Source: Pestalotiopsis fici W106-1 (taxonomy: Eukaryota > Ascomycota > Sordariomycetes > Amphisphaeriales > Sporocadaceae). From it: a stretch of 64,000 bases of DNA. Positions within the stretch are counted from its first letter, which is position 1, and the number at the start of each line of letters is the position of its first letter. Below the pieces are notes generated by a model. It made no database searches and was not told where the DNA came from. It saw only the letters and a list, made by a program, of their open reading frames with translations. Below, one piece after another: positions 38,619-50,562 of this stretch. A program made the position numbers and the translations under genes. The DNA lies in the NCBI RefSeq assembly GCF_000516985.1, contig NW_006917094.1, forward strand, positions 4,109,833 through 4,173,832, in the 5' to 3' direction.

Positions 38619-38876
38619 AAAGCAGTATTATGCACTTATATGATTATGATTAGTTGTTACGGTACACATTGAATAATGGGAATTTGTCCACATTTAGGGT
38701 ATATTTTAAATATTGATTATTATCTATCGATCGAACGTTTGTGGCAACGAGGATATTTTTTTCAAAGTCCATTATCTAACAATGTGGTGTAAGACCATCA
38801 ACGTGGCAGCTGGTGGGAGTGATGGTGCGGCGACATTCGCCCTTCGCAAATATCGAGCACCTTTATATATTGCATA

Positions 38877-40079
38877 TTATTGCACATTATTCATGCTCTT
38901 CATTACAACAAGCCGTTTCCGAATTCCTTCGTTGTGGGCGGACAGATCTCTACTGATTCCATCGCGGTGGGAATCTAGATCGTTACCAGCTCTCGAGCCG
39001 ACAAATACGCTCGTCTGCTCGACGAGATCTCGGACATCATTTCTGGCTTTTTCGTATTGCAGCTCGGCTTCGAGCTCCCTCAGCCTGTCCCGAAATCTGT
39101 CAGCCACTTCCTCATACATCTTCTCCTTGCCACCGAATAAGCTAATGGCAGCGATCTCAAGCTGAATACTCAGATCATCATGCTCCATTTTTGCCTTGAC
39201 GGCCTCGGCCCTCCAGCTTGCGAGCTCATCCTCGAGAGATTTGATTCTTGTCATGGCAGCAGATTCATCTATTGTTTTATCATGCTGAACACCGGAAGAA
39301 TTCTGAATTCTGACGTTGCTAGAATCGTTTCGGCCCTGACAGGGAACCCGAACCAAGACAAGCACGATGACGACGAGTAGATAAAGCGTGCTTCCGATGA
39401 CGCTCATGGCTGCGATGCCAATGCCTCCCAAGAAGTTACAGCTCTCCTTTTCGTTTCTCAATGCCGTGACAAATCGTTTAGTTGTCGGCGGACTGCTCGG
39501 TAATGTCAAAGGATTGCCTTCAAGAGAATCACATCCCGTATAGTTCCAGTTGTGCTATTGAGATTAGCGTGTTGTCGCATGGTCAAGGACTCGGCAGAGG
39601 CCCTGCCTTACCTTCTCGCACCACTCGATACTATCTTTCCACTGCGTCCAGAGGGCAACACGAATTGCTGCAATGGCTGCCCAAGTGCCCAAGATGAGCA
39701 AGGGAAAACCGCATATGGTCAAAATACTGACCGCAGACATTGCGGGCTTGTTGCATTTCATCATGTGGCACCACAGCTTTTGGAGATTCGGTAAATGATC
39801 GTTCAATGCCCGCGTCTCAATGGGAGATTCTTGTGCGTCTCTTGCATCATGCCATGCTTCACTGCTCGAAGACCGTGGGCTTGCTTCGGAGAGCTCAATG
39901 TTTTCTCCTGATTGTTCCATGGCTTTGTGACGATGCGAATGTCGGGCGCAGTCAGAATCAACATCTTCGACAGACGAAAAGTAATGGCGGATGCCTAAGC
40001 CGTGGCTCAAGATGGGGAGCGCACGGGAATCAAACCAGTTTGGAAGATTGCGCCTGGTTTGTGCAAGTTTACAATCCAT
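38877..40079 (-). CDS. Hypothetical membrane protein with coiled coil
   Basis: I do not recognise this gene. Minus-strand exons 40079-39612 and 39554-38877 join in phase 0 over a 57-nt intron (donor GTAAGG, branch GCTAAT, acceptor AATAG), giving 381 residues. Visible features: a polar N-terminus of about 105 residues, a first hydrophobic span (AVSILTICGFPLLILGTW), a short Cys-containing loop spanning the junction, a second span (GSTLYLLVVIVLVLVRV), then a predicted coiled coil rich in Glu, Arg, Lys and Ala (MTRIKSLEDELASWRAEAVK onward) and a polar tail. This fits a two-pass or hairpin membrane protein with a cytoplasmic coiled coil. It lies 260 bases beyond the transposon island and may be lineage-specific. 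The canonical intron and restored frame support a real gene. Confidence 0.6.
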
Positions 40080-40685
40080 GTGGATCAGCGCAGGCTTGTG
40101 ATCTCACACGCTCGACTTGGAAAATTGTCTGCGGCTGCCTGAGCCACCGTATCCTGCAGGCGTGCTGCTTTGCGACCTCAATGCCCAAGGTAAGTACTAA
40201 GGCCCCCGCCCCCCGGTATAGCGAATTGCTGATTCGTGTCTTTGAGAAAGATGAACAAATTCGCCATTAAAATGAACCCAAAAGCTCATTAAGTTGCGAA
40301 TTTCTAGGATGCAAATTTACACCTTTACCTTTGCAGTGCAAAAGTAAAGCTTTCTAAAGGCTCACGACTCCCAAGCAGCCCAATCAACGCTGATAATTCG
40401 GACAGCCTGGGGAAGTGACAGCTGGCCAACAACGTGACCAGCTTGTACCCGCTTATAGTCAAGCTCAGATAAAGGCCTCTTCATTACACAGAAACCTTAA
40501 TATGTCATGGCTGGTACTCTATCTACATGGCACCGGTCCTCCTGCGTGAGCAAACAGGCATTGGCTCGTGGTCTTTTCCCAACGATTGCGAGCATGTTTT
40601 TTGCCTTGATTATATAGTGGTGGTTCACGTCGTGACATGATCCTTTTGGTCTTTTTTGCTATCACCTAGATGAAAAAGTGTTGGG

Positions 40686-40746
40686 CCCTGTATTGTCTGA
40701 TTAGGACAGAAATCATTCACAACAAGACAATTGAAGTGCTGGAGAT
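40686..40746 (+). repeat. Short dispersed repeat, copy 1
   Basis: About 61 bp that reappear, diverged, at 44678-44741. Both copies start CCCTGTATT and end in a near-identical stretch containing AAGACAATTGAAGTG followed by (C/T)TGGAGATG. Too short to classify. Confidence 0.5.
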
Positions 40747-42030
40747 GGTGACGAGAGCAAGACATGACAAGAAGCCAACCGCCGTCTTCCCCAAGGACTA
40801 TGTTCGAGTCCAGCAACGCTGCAAGAAAATACTAATAATACTAATAATACTAAGACAAGACCACCAAGATACCGAACCACTACGAATCGCGGCAGGTTGT
40901 GCCGGGTCAAGCTAGAGAGCTGGCGGAGGTAGGGCAACGGAGAGCAAAAAGCACTCGAGAGGAGGAGAGGTTGCGGCAAGAGGTTGAAGTTGAGTCGAGA
41001 CCTATAGCAATGCTAGCCCTCGAATTGTCTGAGGTCGGTGGTGAGGAGGGCCCCAAGTGTTAGGTGGTGGTTGTATGTTTGTATAGAAATTGAGGCGAGA
41101 TTGTCAGCAGAAAATATTAAATTGACGGTGACCTAGGACTGTATATACAACCATTGGAAAAAGACTTCTGGCTAGGCAGGTAGTGTACATACATCCTGTA
41201 CTCAGCCATCGATTTACTATTTGGGTTGTCAAATCAAGACAGCATCGAAGGACTTGCCCATCATGTGCAAGATATCAAATTGCATTGGGCGATGAAGGGC
41301 CAATCATAGGGTTGCAGATCCCTCGCTGCTCGGTTGGCATGCTTAGCACTTTTGCCCGCATTCGCCTATTGGCCCTGCGTATTCATGGTTCAACTCCAAT
41401 ACACCGCAAAAGCACTGGCTATTTATCGAAGCACACCTGTCAAAACAATCATCCACTGGTCGGTCAATGGTGAACGTTTGAAATACGCGGCGAAAAGAGG
41501 GGATTTTCTTTCATACGTAGTTGGTTTCCGAAGTTTTCGAATAAACCCGGTAGTACACAGTATGTAGTGGCGCAGACTTCCTCAATCTAAACCCCAAGCC
41601 CCTCCCGCGTGCCGTATGAGCTCCCAAGGAACCCGGTCGTCTGAACTGCAGGGAGTTCTGGAAGCTTTTGCTGGGACACTTGACGTGGGGGATAAATGAC
41701 GACAGCCATACAGAGATGGGTTAGGTGACAGGCGCGAGGGATGTGCTTAGGTGGAGTTCATGGATTGAGGGGCCCCGCATTGCCCGCGATCGCAGCTGTG
41801 CCGTGTTGACTGACACTATTGATTGGTTGCACGATACGAGCCTTTTAGACATTGGTATGACATGGTAGGGAGTATACCGAGTACCTGAATATATGTATAT
41901 ATTTATTTTTCGTTACTGATTCTGCCCAAATGGGAGTGGTCAGCCAGCATGATCTACTTTTTGCAAGTAAATTATCACTAATATTCCCAGCATTACCCTC
42001 CAGAGAGCAGAAAAACAAAGAGAAACCCCC

Positions 42031-42130
42031 NNNNNNNNNNNNNNNNNNNNNNNNNNNNNNNNNNNNNNNNNNNNNNNNNNNNNNNNNNNNNNNNNNNNNN
42101 NNNNNNNNNNNNNNNNNNNNNNNNNNNNNN
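42031..42130. other. Assembly gap (100 N)
   Basis: Exactly 100 N, the usual placeholder for a gap of unknown size. It is bounded on the left by five C and followed 12 bases after its right end by a 24-base C run, so the break was probably caused by a C/G homopolymer. Confidence 0.97.
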
Positions 42131-42142
42131 CAAACGACGAAA

Positions 42143-42166
42143 CCCCCCCCCCCCCCCCCCCCCCCC
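42143..42166 (+). repeat. Poly-C homopolymer tract
   Basis: Twenty-four consecutive C next to the gap. The opposite strand is G24, which can form a G-quadruplex and stall polymerases, explaining the gap. The true length is unreliable. Confidence 0.8.
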
Positions 42167-42645
42167 GCCCACGGCTTACCCCGATGGTCCTTCAAGACCT
42201 GACTTGAGCTCACCTAGTCCGCCGAGGTAGGGTACTGAGCAGCTAGAGGCGGCAAGTGAGGTGTATTGAGGTAGAAAACTCTCTGAGATTGTAGTCGTCC
42301 GACCTGCGGGGAGTGTCCTTGCGTGGTGTGTCATTCCAACCAAGAGCTACAATGAATGAACCATCATGGAGAGGCTCGTGCAGACATTTTCCAGAGACTC
42401 AATCAGGCCATGAATCCGGCCGGACCCTGCATGGTGTTAGTAGAGTTGTCTAGCCGTTGAGCATCCGCGACACTCGTCTATTCGGATACAAATAGCCACA
42501 CCCATCCGTCCATACCTCGAGTATTTGCCAATTGATAGCCCAGCATCCTCGTCATCTTCAGTCAACAGACAATTTATCCTCTGGTCTCTTTCCACAATCC
42601 TGGACTTTCATCATCTCGTTCCTCTCTCTTGAAAAACCCGTGCAC

Positions 42646-43461
42646 ATGTCGAGACTCATCATTCCCAAACTTATCGACCCTTTCATCATCTGGAGTCTAC
42701 ATCAACTCTTTGCTGTTCACTCCAACACACCGAAGATCCTTGGGATTGCCGCTGGTTCCTCGGGTGGAGACACAGCATTGCGATATTCATCTTCGGCGGG
42801 TTACGTGCCCTCTGTATCCTTTCCAATTCGACGAGTTCAACCACGGACTGCCTTCTCCTACATCCCCATTCCCATCTTTTTGTTGTGTAGTGAGCAACGC
42901 TTCTGCGAGACCACGTTCACACTGCAGCACGGCGGCTTGGATGCCCATGATGGCAAGTCAGTAGCCGGCAAGGGCACTGTTTCCCTTCCAAGTCTTCATC
43001 GCTCCGGCGCGAGGCCTGACACTGTCGCACTGGGAACATACTCCAGCCAGATTATCCTGAAGACAGCCTTCAACGGAAGAGGCCATAGATCGGTACCGCC
43101 TGAGGCTTTTCAGCCATCAGCCTCGCCTATACTGTCGTCCGTGGTCTACCAAGACCAGCATGTGACACAGGAGACATATCAGCAACCACCTTTCCCATGC
43201 GTCACATGTGGACGAAAATTGACCACAAAAGACAGTTTACGTCGCCATTGCAAAGCTGTTCATACACACCCACAAAGTCTATTTTACTGGTGCGGGTGTG
43301 GGAAAACGGACACCCGCAAGGACAATCATCTGAGGCACGTCAACAGCTGCACTCGAGAGGTTCATTGCGTATACCTTTGTATATGCAACATGTGCTGTCT
43401 CTGTAAGGACTGTCATGTGGCACACGTCCGGGCTTGTACTTATGACTTCTCGAGAGGATAG
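42646..43461 (+). CDS. C2H2 zinc-finger protein (orphan)
   Basis: A 271-residue protein starting at the first ATG of an uninterrupted frame (MSRLIIPK). The N-terminal two-thirds match nothing I recognise. The C-terminus holds two zinc-finger units: a clear C2H2 finger in PCVTCGRKLTTKDSLRRHC ending KAVH, and a second in WCGCGKTDTRKDNHLRH ending VNSC. A short tail unusually dense in Cys (CVYLCICNMCCLCKDC) follows. Tandem fingers of this form are common in fungal C2H2 proteins of unknown target, so DNA binding is inferred only. The Cys-dense tail may be read-through of an unrecognised 3' intron, so the C-terminal end is less certain than the fingers. Confidence 0.65.
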   Translation: MSRLIIPKLIDPFIIWSLHQLFAVHSNTPKILGIAAGSSGGDTALRYSSSAGYVPSVSFPIRRVQPRTAFSYIPIPIFLLCSEQRFCETTFTLQHGGLDAHDGKSVAGKGTVSLPSLHRSGARPDTVALGTYSSQIILKTAFNGRGHRSVPPEAFQPSASPILSSVVYQDQHVTQETYQQPPFPCVTCGRKLTTKDSLRRHCKAVHTHPQSLFYWCGCGKTDTRKDNHLRHVNSCTREVHCVYLCICNMCCLCKDCHVAHVRACTYDFSRG

Positions 43462-44800
43462 ATGGATTTCTCTTGAGGTCTGGTGAACGGGTACCTGGAC
43501 ATGACCCTTCCACTCGCATGGTGGAAATGGCGGTCGATCAGGCCGTGCTTGGGTAGTTGACGATGGATGAATGTTGGAAAATAGCAGCTAGGAATCTCCA
43601 CTATTCTGTTTTCCTTTTGATCTTCGTAATGGTCCGTTTCGGGATCGGTGTCGTACAGGTCGTTTGTGGTAGGAAGAAGGGTGGTACCTTTCCAGTAAAG
43701 GGAGTTATCATGAGCAAAAGCATTGTATGAAGAGCAGAAAAGAGAAATATGTTGCTTGGTTTAGAAACCGGGAATGTGCGCGTTGACTTCGCCAGGGGCG
43801 TGGTGGGAGTTACCATGGAAAGGCCTCACCCAAGTGAACAAAAGCAGATCGGTTGGAGAAGTGAAGGCATACCCGGACTTCCGATAGCTCGATGTGGTAG
43901 ATCGGAAGTCCTTGGCGAAGTCGTCATCGTAGCCAAATGGAGAGTTAGTCTTCGGGGATTGTCAGCGTCCAAAACATCGGCCCAACGAAATAGAGAAATT
44001 GCTTGACATATCCTCATGTATATCCAGAGAGGTGGAGTGAAGGTAAAGTACAATAATGTGAGACAATGTCGAAATGGTTGTGGTTCCTTTTTTAAGATTT
44101 TAGGTAAATTTGGGTTGTAGTACTGTTGGGATGCGGATTGATTAAGAAGGCCATAGTTCTGTTCTGATGAGACCTTTTGCAATATGATTTTGAAAGAACA
44201 ATCCCTTTCGACTCTTTCTTTTCTCGAAATCCATCCATTTCGGGATATGGTCCTTTCGTCATTCATCTCAGTATACCAAGACCAACACCGCCTGTCCTAA
44301 TCCTTCTTAGGCGATCAATTAATCTGACTGCAATGCCCCAATGTACCCATTCTGCAGCCTCCAGGCATCCATAACCATCATGGTGCTGTTGCCCGGACCT
44401 GGGATATGTTATGTGGTGGTACTGTTTTTAGAGCAATAGGTGATACCCTGGATGTTGTCACGAATCACTGCAATTTTAACCCACGCAAAGGAGATCTGAC
44501 GGGACAATGCTAAGAAAAAGTGCTGAGCCCTTGATACGATCAGTATTTGAAATAAAGAGTAAAATTAAAGATGCTCTACATCTACGAAAATAATGTGTGA
44601 ACAAATAGACTTAATCAACCCTTCCCGTTGTGTCACCCGAAGGGTGCCACACATCCAGCCACACTGTGGCGCATCAGCCCTGTATTATCCGCAGCTAAAA
44701 CTGACGTTATTCACGGCAAGACAATTGAAGTGTTGGAGATGTGTGCTTCTTATTTTTACTAACGATAGCATTTGGAATAAGGGTATTGTCCAGATGCGCT
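43462..44800. other. Convergent intergenic region, C2H2 / GTPase
   Basis: About 1.3 kb between two convergent genes. No gene was recognised; it includes the second copy of the short dispersed repeat at 44678-44741. Confidence 0.5.
44678..44741 (+). repeat. Short dispersed repeat, copy 2
   Basis: Diverged partner of 40686-40746, located 60 bases downstream of the GTPase stop. The right-hand 25 bases are almost identical between the copies. Confidence 0.5.
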
Positions 44801-46296
44801 CTATGCTCTTCCAACCTTGAACGAGAGAATCTGCCAGTATTGTCAGTAGTGTGTGTCATCTTATGGCTAGATTGTGTTGAACCTACATCGTTCTTTCCAA
44901 CAGCCACGGAGTCTTCTTCCGAGACTCGTGTTCCGTTGGATCCCTCTATGTACGCAATCGTCACATCGCCCATAATCTTCCTGGCAACTTCCCCGACAGT
45001 CAAGTTCTTCTTGACAAGGACACAATCCCTGAAAACCGATCGAGTATCTGACCCCGATCCAAAAGTAGAGGTACTTCGGACGGGGAATACCGGCACCAGT
45101 CCCAGAATCTCTGCTGCTTTGGAAAGAATTTGGACGACACCGGTCGAATTGTATCGGTACAAGATCAAGTCTTTGTACTCATCAATTATGTCCCGGTTCT
45201 TTTCATCCAGCTCCTTCAGACCACCACCTTCGGGGTCACCATCATCAATGAGATCTTGCCTCGTCCACACAGAGTCGCCACCTTCTACATACTGAACGTA
45301 GCCCTGCTTGGCCATTTTTCTCAAGAAAAGCTCGGCCCTAGCGGAACAGGGTATAATGGGGCTGTCCTTGTACATTTTGCTGATCTTCATGAGATTTGTG
45401 TAGGCGTCGGCATCATCGATCTTGTTGAGGGCGATGACGGTTGGGAATTTCTCGTCGGTAAAGGCACTGACGACCTTGTCCACGGTCGCCTCGTCCCAGT
45501 CTTCGAGGGGCTCTTTCAGGGCCAGCTTATCCAGAGTCCGTGCTACGAGCGAAGAGGTGCTGCCGTAACCCGAGAATTGGCCTTGCAGTGTCTCAACTGG
45601 CGACGCCTTGATCGCGACGTGCCGCCTCTTGATGGAACCCCATCGCTGGTACAGATTGCCCTTGATCCAGGCCACGATTTCACCGCGCAGCCAAGCTATA
45701 TCCTGCGAGGGGTCATAACCCCGAGTGTTCTCGCCCTCGGCGTTCGTCTTACCACTCGCGTCGACGACGTGGATCAGGGCATCGGCATGTCTGAGATCGT
45801 CCAAGAACTTGTTGCCAAGACCCTTGCCTTCATGGGCACCGGGTACGAGACCAGCGACATCGAGGAGTTCAATGGGCACGGAGCGCCGGCCGTCGACACA
45901 CCCGCCATAGTTGGGCTTGCATTTGTCCTGGAGATTATAGCGCTTGCAAGCGCAGTCAATCTGGAGGTAGCCTATTGCCCTTTGGGGGTCGATGGTGGTA
46001 AAGCTATACTCGGCGTGTTAGCCAAGACAAACATGGAATGCTTGATATACCAAGCTTGGTGTTCATGTCTGGGAGGGAGAGGGAAGCAGGCATGCATGCG
46101 TACGGGTAGTTTCCTATATTCGGAGGAAGCTCTCAATCAGCGGGGGAGTGTTCTTTGGTTTTTCGCGACGTTGGTTGATAGTAAATGAGGGTCAGAACCC
46201 ACCGACTTTGGAAGTGGCATCGGTCAAGCTGTTGAGCGTTGTGCTCTTGCCCGCCGATGGCTTGCCCACGAGACCGATAAGAGGATCCCGAGGCAT
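44801..46296 (-). CDS. Obg-like GTPase, YGR210C family
   Basis: Translation-factor-class (TRAFAC, Obg/YchF) GTPase, probably cytosolic and ribosome-associated; its precise role is unknown. Minus-strand exons are 46296-46203, the 10-nt microexon 46113-46104, 46003-44887 and 44830-44801, giving 416 residues, close to the yeast homologue. The P-loop is GKPSAGKS (11-18). The microexon restores KVGNYPFTTIDP, the conserved switch region. DVAGLVPGA is the G3 motif and ALNKID the G4 motif. A Cys-containing insertion ([11 protein letters not shown]) is typical of this family. The short last exon encodes ILSFKVGRA, completing the TGS-like C-terminus. The first donor is GTGGGT, the second GTACGC and the third GTAGGT. 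Reading through the last intron would add an unrelated tail, so the spliced end is preferred. Confidence 0.9.
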
Positions 46297-48818
46297 ACTG
46301 CAAAGCACAGAGTCGGAGTGCGTCCGGGTTTGCGCAAGTTACGCGGCAAGGGTGGGAGATCCGGGCCAACGAGAGTCCGGGGATTGGAGATTGCAATGGA
46401 CGCTGTGCCAGATATGGTATCGAAAAGTCAGGTATCGGTGTGCCTGTGTACCGTTTTGGGGTGCTCAAGCGCGATTCTAGAGCTGGTCGAAGTGCACAGT
46501 CAAACTGCGAAAAGAGTGTGTAATGTCCCAGCGTTGCGCTTGTGCACAATTGTCACCACACACATCATCGTAAGGTTCCGCGGGGCACGAAAAAAAAAAG
46601 ATTTTGGCTTGGTGGGGGCAGATCTGCATATCGGCTAGGCCCGCCCAAAAATAAGGGACGCGCAATGCTTTTTGCGCGCCAACGGGAATGGCTGGTCGTA
46701 AAGAACCTCACACAACTCATCATAACCCTGAAGGTTCTTTTTCTCTCTCAAGGCATCTCGAGCCGCTCCATTGAATACCAAGTCATTCAGGTTCGACGTA
46801 ATCCAGTATCCGCTCTTGTGACAGTTATCAGGGAAATTAGTCCGCTTCATGGACCACTATGTACTATGTATACGGAGTTAACAAAGGCCGACTCTCAAAA
46901 TTGCAGGGCATCCCTATTAGTGATTATATCGGCTACCCAAACTTGAAGCAACATCACTAGATGTGAGAAGAAAAACAACCATCTGCCTTGTATATCCCCA
47001 TTCGAGGCAGATGGTCTCTGCGAGTCTTTGTCACCGAGTCAACTCACCAAGTCTTCTCTTGGTCGGGCCTACTGCTGTGGTGCTATTACGCTAAACGGCC
47101 AACTGCCGGCGAGCATTGGGCATAGTGGGCAATCAGAGATTAGTCTCCAGACAAGCACTTCAGACTGAAAATCTTGTTGTGCTCCTCCCCGATCCCGCCT
47201 CTCCCGCCTCGGCATGATACATTTCGGGCCATCAACCGTATCGCAAGGCCCTGAGGCTCAGCCTCGCTCTCTTTGCTTGGTTGCCTTCTTTGCCCCTTGC
47301 AAAGACCGAATCGGGCCAGGCCAGGACCACGTAAGGCACATGCTGCTGTTGGCCAGGGAGACAGCATATGCAGTGTATTATGAGCACGGCCTCAAGAAGA
47401 AGAAAGAAGAAGAAGCCTTTGGGGTTCTCTACACGTGCCTTGGCAAGGACCGGGGTCGCACGAGTTGTCGTACGTCGAGGTCTCAGATAGGAAGCCCAGG
47501 GGCCGATCGTCTGAATTCAGTCGAACGCAAATGGGATTTAACTGGAGCCCCAGCTCAATAGTACTCGTTTGCTTCGTCCATTGTTTATGGGCTCCTATCG
47601 TTATTACGGTATCAATGTAGTGTACAAAGTACGTACGAATCTATATCGACTTGAAATACAGGTGACATTCAAGATGGAGACTGAAAGAAACCTAGCGTCC
47701 ATATTCCTTCAATCTCGTGGTTTGAATTGGAAATGAATTTGCATTGACGCGAGCCCAGGTACATCTCGGCCCAGGTATATCTCTGGCCCTGGCATCCATA
47801 TAGTACGTAGTCTAAAAGCTGATTGCTTGGGTGTTCTTCAGTAAAGTCAGCCTCAATTCCATAACAAGAAAAAATAAACATTTCTGACTGGTGTTTACCA
47901 TCAATGCATTAAGCTATTTTCTTTGGTTACCTAAATTTGGGCTTTTACTTCAATTTGGGCGTGAAACTTGCCCCAGCCTTCGAGGACATTACGTCGGTGG
48001 CACAGCCCAAAAAAAGAAAGATGGAAAAATTTATGCTTGATATGTCTCCCGGATCGGGAGGATTAACTCATTTAGGGATCTAGCATAACAAGTGGGTCCA
48101 GTTTCTGTCGTCTGTTCTCCCACATCCCGTCTTGAAACGCCGCCATTCAAAGTACGATGGACTCTTTATTCTACTATGTATTGACAACGTTGGAAATTCC
48201 TAAGCCACCATTGGTGCATAAGGCGACGCGGCTCCCCCCTTCGGCCTCCTAGTCATGAGCAAGCTCGCTGCCGGCATCTGAGCCAACTAAAATCCTGGAG
48301 GCCGACCCACGATGTGGGACCAGGCGGCGGCACTCTCCCAAGCCCTGCCCGCGGAATACAGGGCCCATGATTGAGACGCGTAATTCTACCCCAGTGCACT
48401 CGAGGCTCCCGTGGTCACTGCTCGTTTCCATATCCACAGATGGCCGCTCGCAATGGCAAGAAACATCTCGGCTGCGGGCCTGTTGTTTCTTGGCTGCGTG
48501 CCGGCTTCCCCTGTTTGCTGGTCAGAATTCGCGTACAGTCTACGACAGGCGATAACATGACGAATAGCCTTCTCCTTAATTAACGATGATGTGGACTACG
48601 CCTCTGGATTACTCAGTATGGCGGGTGAACGGTGGACCCTTTTCGAGTGAAGGAGAAGGCGCTCTCTCTATGAGATTGTGAATATATATAATCCTATATT
48701 CTCGCCAAGTTGGAGTATTGATCATCACTCTTGGCCTGAACAACCAACCAACCAATACAGTCGTTTCCTATTTCGATCGCTTTTTATAGCCAAGACACCC
48801 ATTACACTCTTTTTCAAG
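46297..48818. other. Divergent intergenic region, GTPase / dioxygenase
   Basis: About 2.5 kb with no recognisable gene. A short GAA-rich tract lies at about 47395-47416. The right end is the dioxygenase promoter, with TATA-like ATATATATA at 48682-48690 about 130 bases before the ATG. Confidence 0.5.
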
Positions 48819-50044
48819 ATGGTTGCTTTCTCCAAGATCGCCGTTGCCGCTCTGGCCGGCTTTGCTGCTGCTCACCCCGGTGAGAAGCGCGATGAGCAGA
48901 AGATGAAGCGTGAGATCGTCGCCCGTGACCACCACGCCCGCAACGGTGCTCGTTCCCTCGCCAAGTGTGGCGACGCCGACTACGCCAAGGCCCTCAAGAC
49001 CCGTTCCATTCAGCGCCGTGTCGAGAAGGTTCAGAGCCTCCGCAAGGAGCGCGGCATCAAGTCCGGTAAGTCTGCTTTGATATAACTCTCTGCGAGCCGA
49101 ATGTCGAGACTAACATCATCCCAGCTGCTCGCAAGGACAAGCGTACCCTCGAGGACCTCGAGGCCTACGAGGCCATCAACCACAACATGACCGGTACTTC
49201 CGACAACGGCATCTTCACTCCCCTTGAGGAGGTTTTCTCTGCCGACACCAGCTGTATCCTGGCTCCTTACGTCACCGACGGACCTTACTACGTTGCCGGC
49301 GAGCTGATCCGCTCCAATGTCAGAGAGGCCGACTTCACCGAGGGTGTTGACCTGTACCTTGAGGTCCAGTACATCGACATCAACACTTGCCAGCCTCTTC
49401 CCAAGGTCGCTGTCGACATCTGGAACTGCAATGCTACCGGTACCTACTCCGGTGTTGAGAGCGGCCAGGGTGGTCTGAACACCACTTTCCTCCGTGGTGT
49501 TCAGCTGTCCGACCACGACGGTGTTGTTCAGTTCGAGACCATCTTCCCTGGTCACTACGACGGCCGTGCTATCCACACCCACTTGCTGTCCCACACCGGT
49601 GCTTCCTTCGAGTCCAACGGTACCATTGGTGTTTTCGACGCTGCTGTCGCCCACATTGGTCAGCTCTTCTGGCCCGATGACCTCCGCGAGCAGGTCGAGT
49701 CCACCTACCCCTACACCGATAACACTCAGGCCCTGACCACCAACGATGAGGATATGTGGTCCATCCTCCAGGCTGACGAGAACTTTGACCCGATCCCCGA
49801 GTACGTCTACCTCGGTGACTCTATCGAGGACGGTCTGTTCGCCTGGATCCAGATCGGTATCAACGGCTCCGCCGACTACACCGACGATGACTACTACGGC
49901 ATTGCTGCCTACCTGGCCGAGGACGGTGGCCACTCCACTGGCTACACCGTCGGTGGTGGCAGCGGTGGTGATGCCGGTGGCAACGGTACTGCTCCCACTG
50001 GTACCGGCGCCATGCCCACCGGTGCTGCTCCCACCTCTGCTTAA
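48819..50044 (+). CDS. Secreted intradiol ring-cleavage dioxygenase-like protein
   Basis: Extracellular Fe(III) intradiol dioxygenase-type protein, predicted to act on catechol-like aromatics. Exons 48819-49065 and 49125-50044 give 388 residues. Residues 1-18 form a signal peptide ending AAAHPG, and basic pairs at EKR and MKR suggest a Kex2-processed propeptide. The four expected iron ligands are present: Tyr137 in TDGPYY, Tyr227 in GHYDGR, and His233 and His235 in AIHTH. The C-terminus is a Gly/Ser/Thr/Pro-rich low-complexity tail. Codon use is strongly C-ending, consistent with high expression, and a TATA box lies upstream. The substrate cannot be deduced; secreted fungal members are linked to lignin- or plant-phenolic breakdown. 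Confidence 0.9.
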
Positions 50045-50562
50045 GAAGTTATTCTAGAGTCTAGAATAATTCACTGTCTCTTAAACTTGCTTTTTCATCG
50101 TTAAAAAAAAGCCGAGCGGATTGCATTTTTTTCTTCCTATTTTTGCATATAGATGTACATAGAAGTTTTCCACAATTGTGTGTAAATAAATGTATCGAAC
50201 AAATACTCAAAAGATTTCTGAAAGTTGTGATGTGAAATGCATTTGGATCATAGACGATTGGCTTTCTGGAATAAAAATACAGCCTTGTTTCATGTGACTG
50301 GTGACGAGGATCGAAAATCTAGACTCGCCCCACCACCAAGACTGGCGCCCGCATCACTGTTAGCATAACATTTGCGAAGTTTAACACTGTTGCGAAGAAA
50401 AACCGGCAATCCGCTACGAGTACAGGATATAACATCGACCTACGCCAAGGAGATTTTCTTGGGTCTGTACACCCCTACTATACAAGTCCAACGCTCAATA
50501 CGAACCAGTGAGGCATTTCAACAGCCATAGGACAAGACACAAATCACCGGAGCTTTGCCATC
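50045..50562. other. Intergenic region, dioxygenase to SET gene
   Basis: Contains the dioxygenase 3' UTR and the SET gene promoter. Nothing else was recognised. Confidence 0.5.

Larger units (their letters stand above)
40080..42645. other. Intergenic region with assembly gap
   Basis: About 2.6 kb without a recognisable gene. It contains a short dispersed repeat copy (40686-40746), the 100-N gap and an adjacent poly-C tract. Short open frames have no coding support. Confidence 0.5.

Noticed and set aside
45130..46188. Plus-strand open frame of 352 codons opposite the GTPase gene.
   Set aside because: It is antisense to well-conserved GTPase exons; the long frame is a by-product of the codon bias on the other strand.
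49031..49933. Minus-strand open frame of 300 codons opposite the intradiol dioxygenase.
   Set aside because: The antisense product is Val/Gly/Asp-rich and unrelated to any family; the plus strand has signal peptide, iron ligands and a clean intron.
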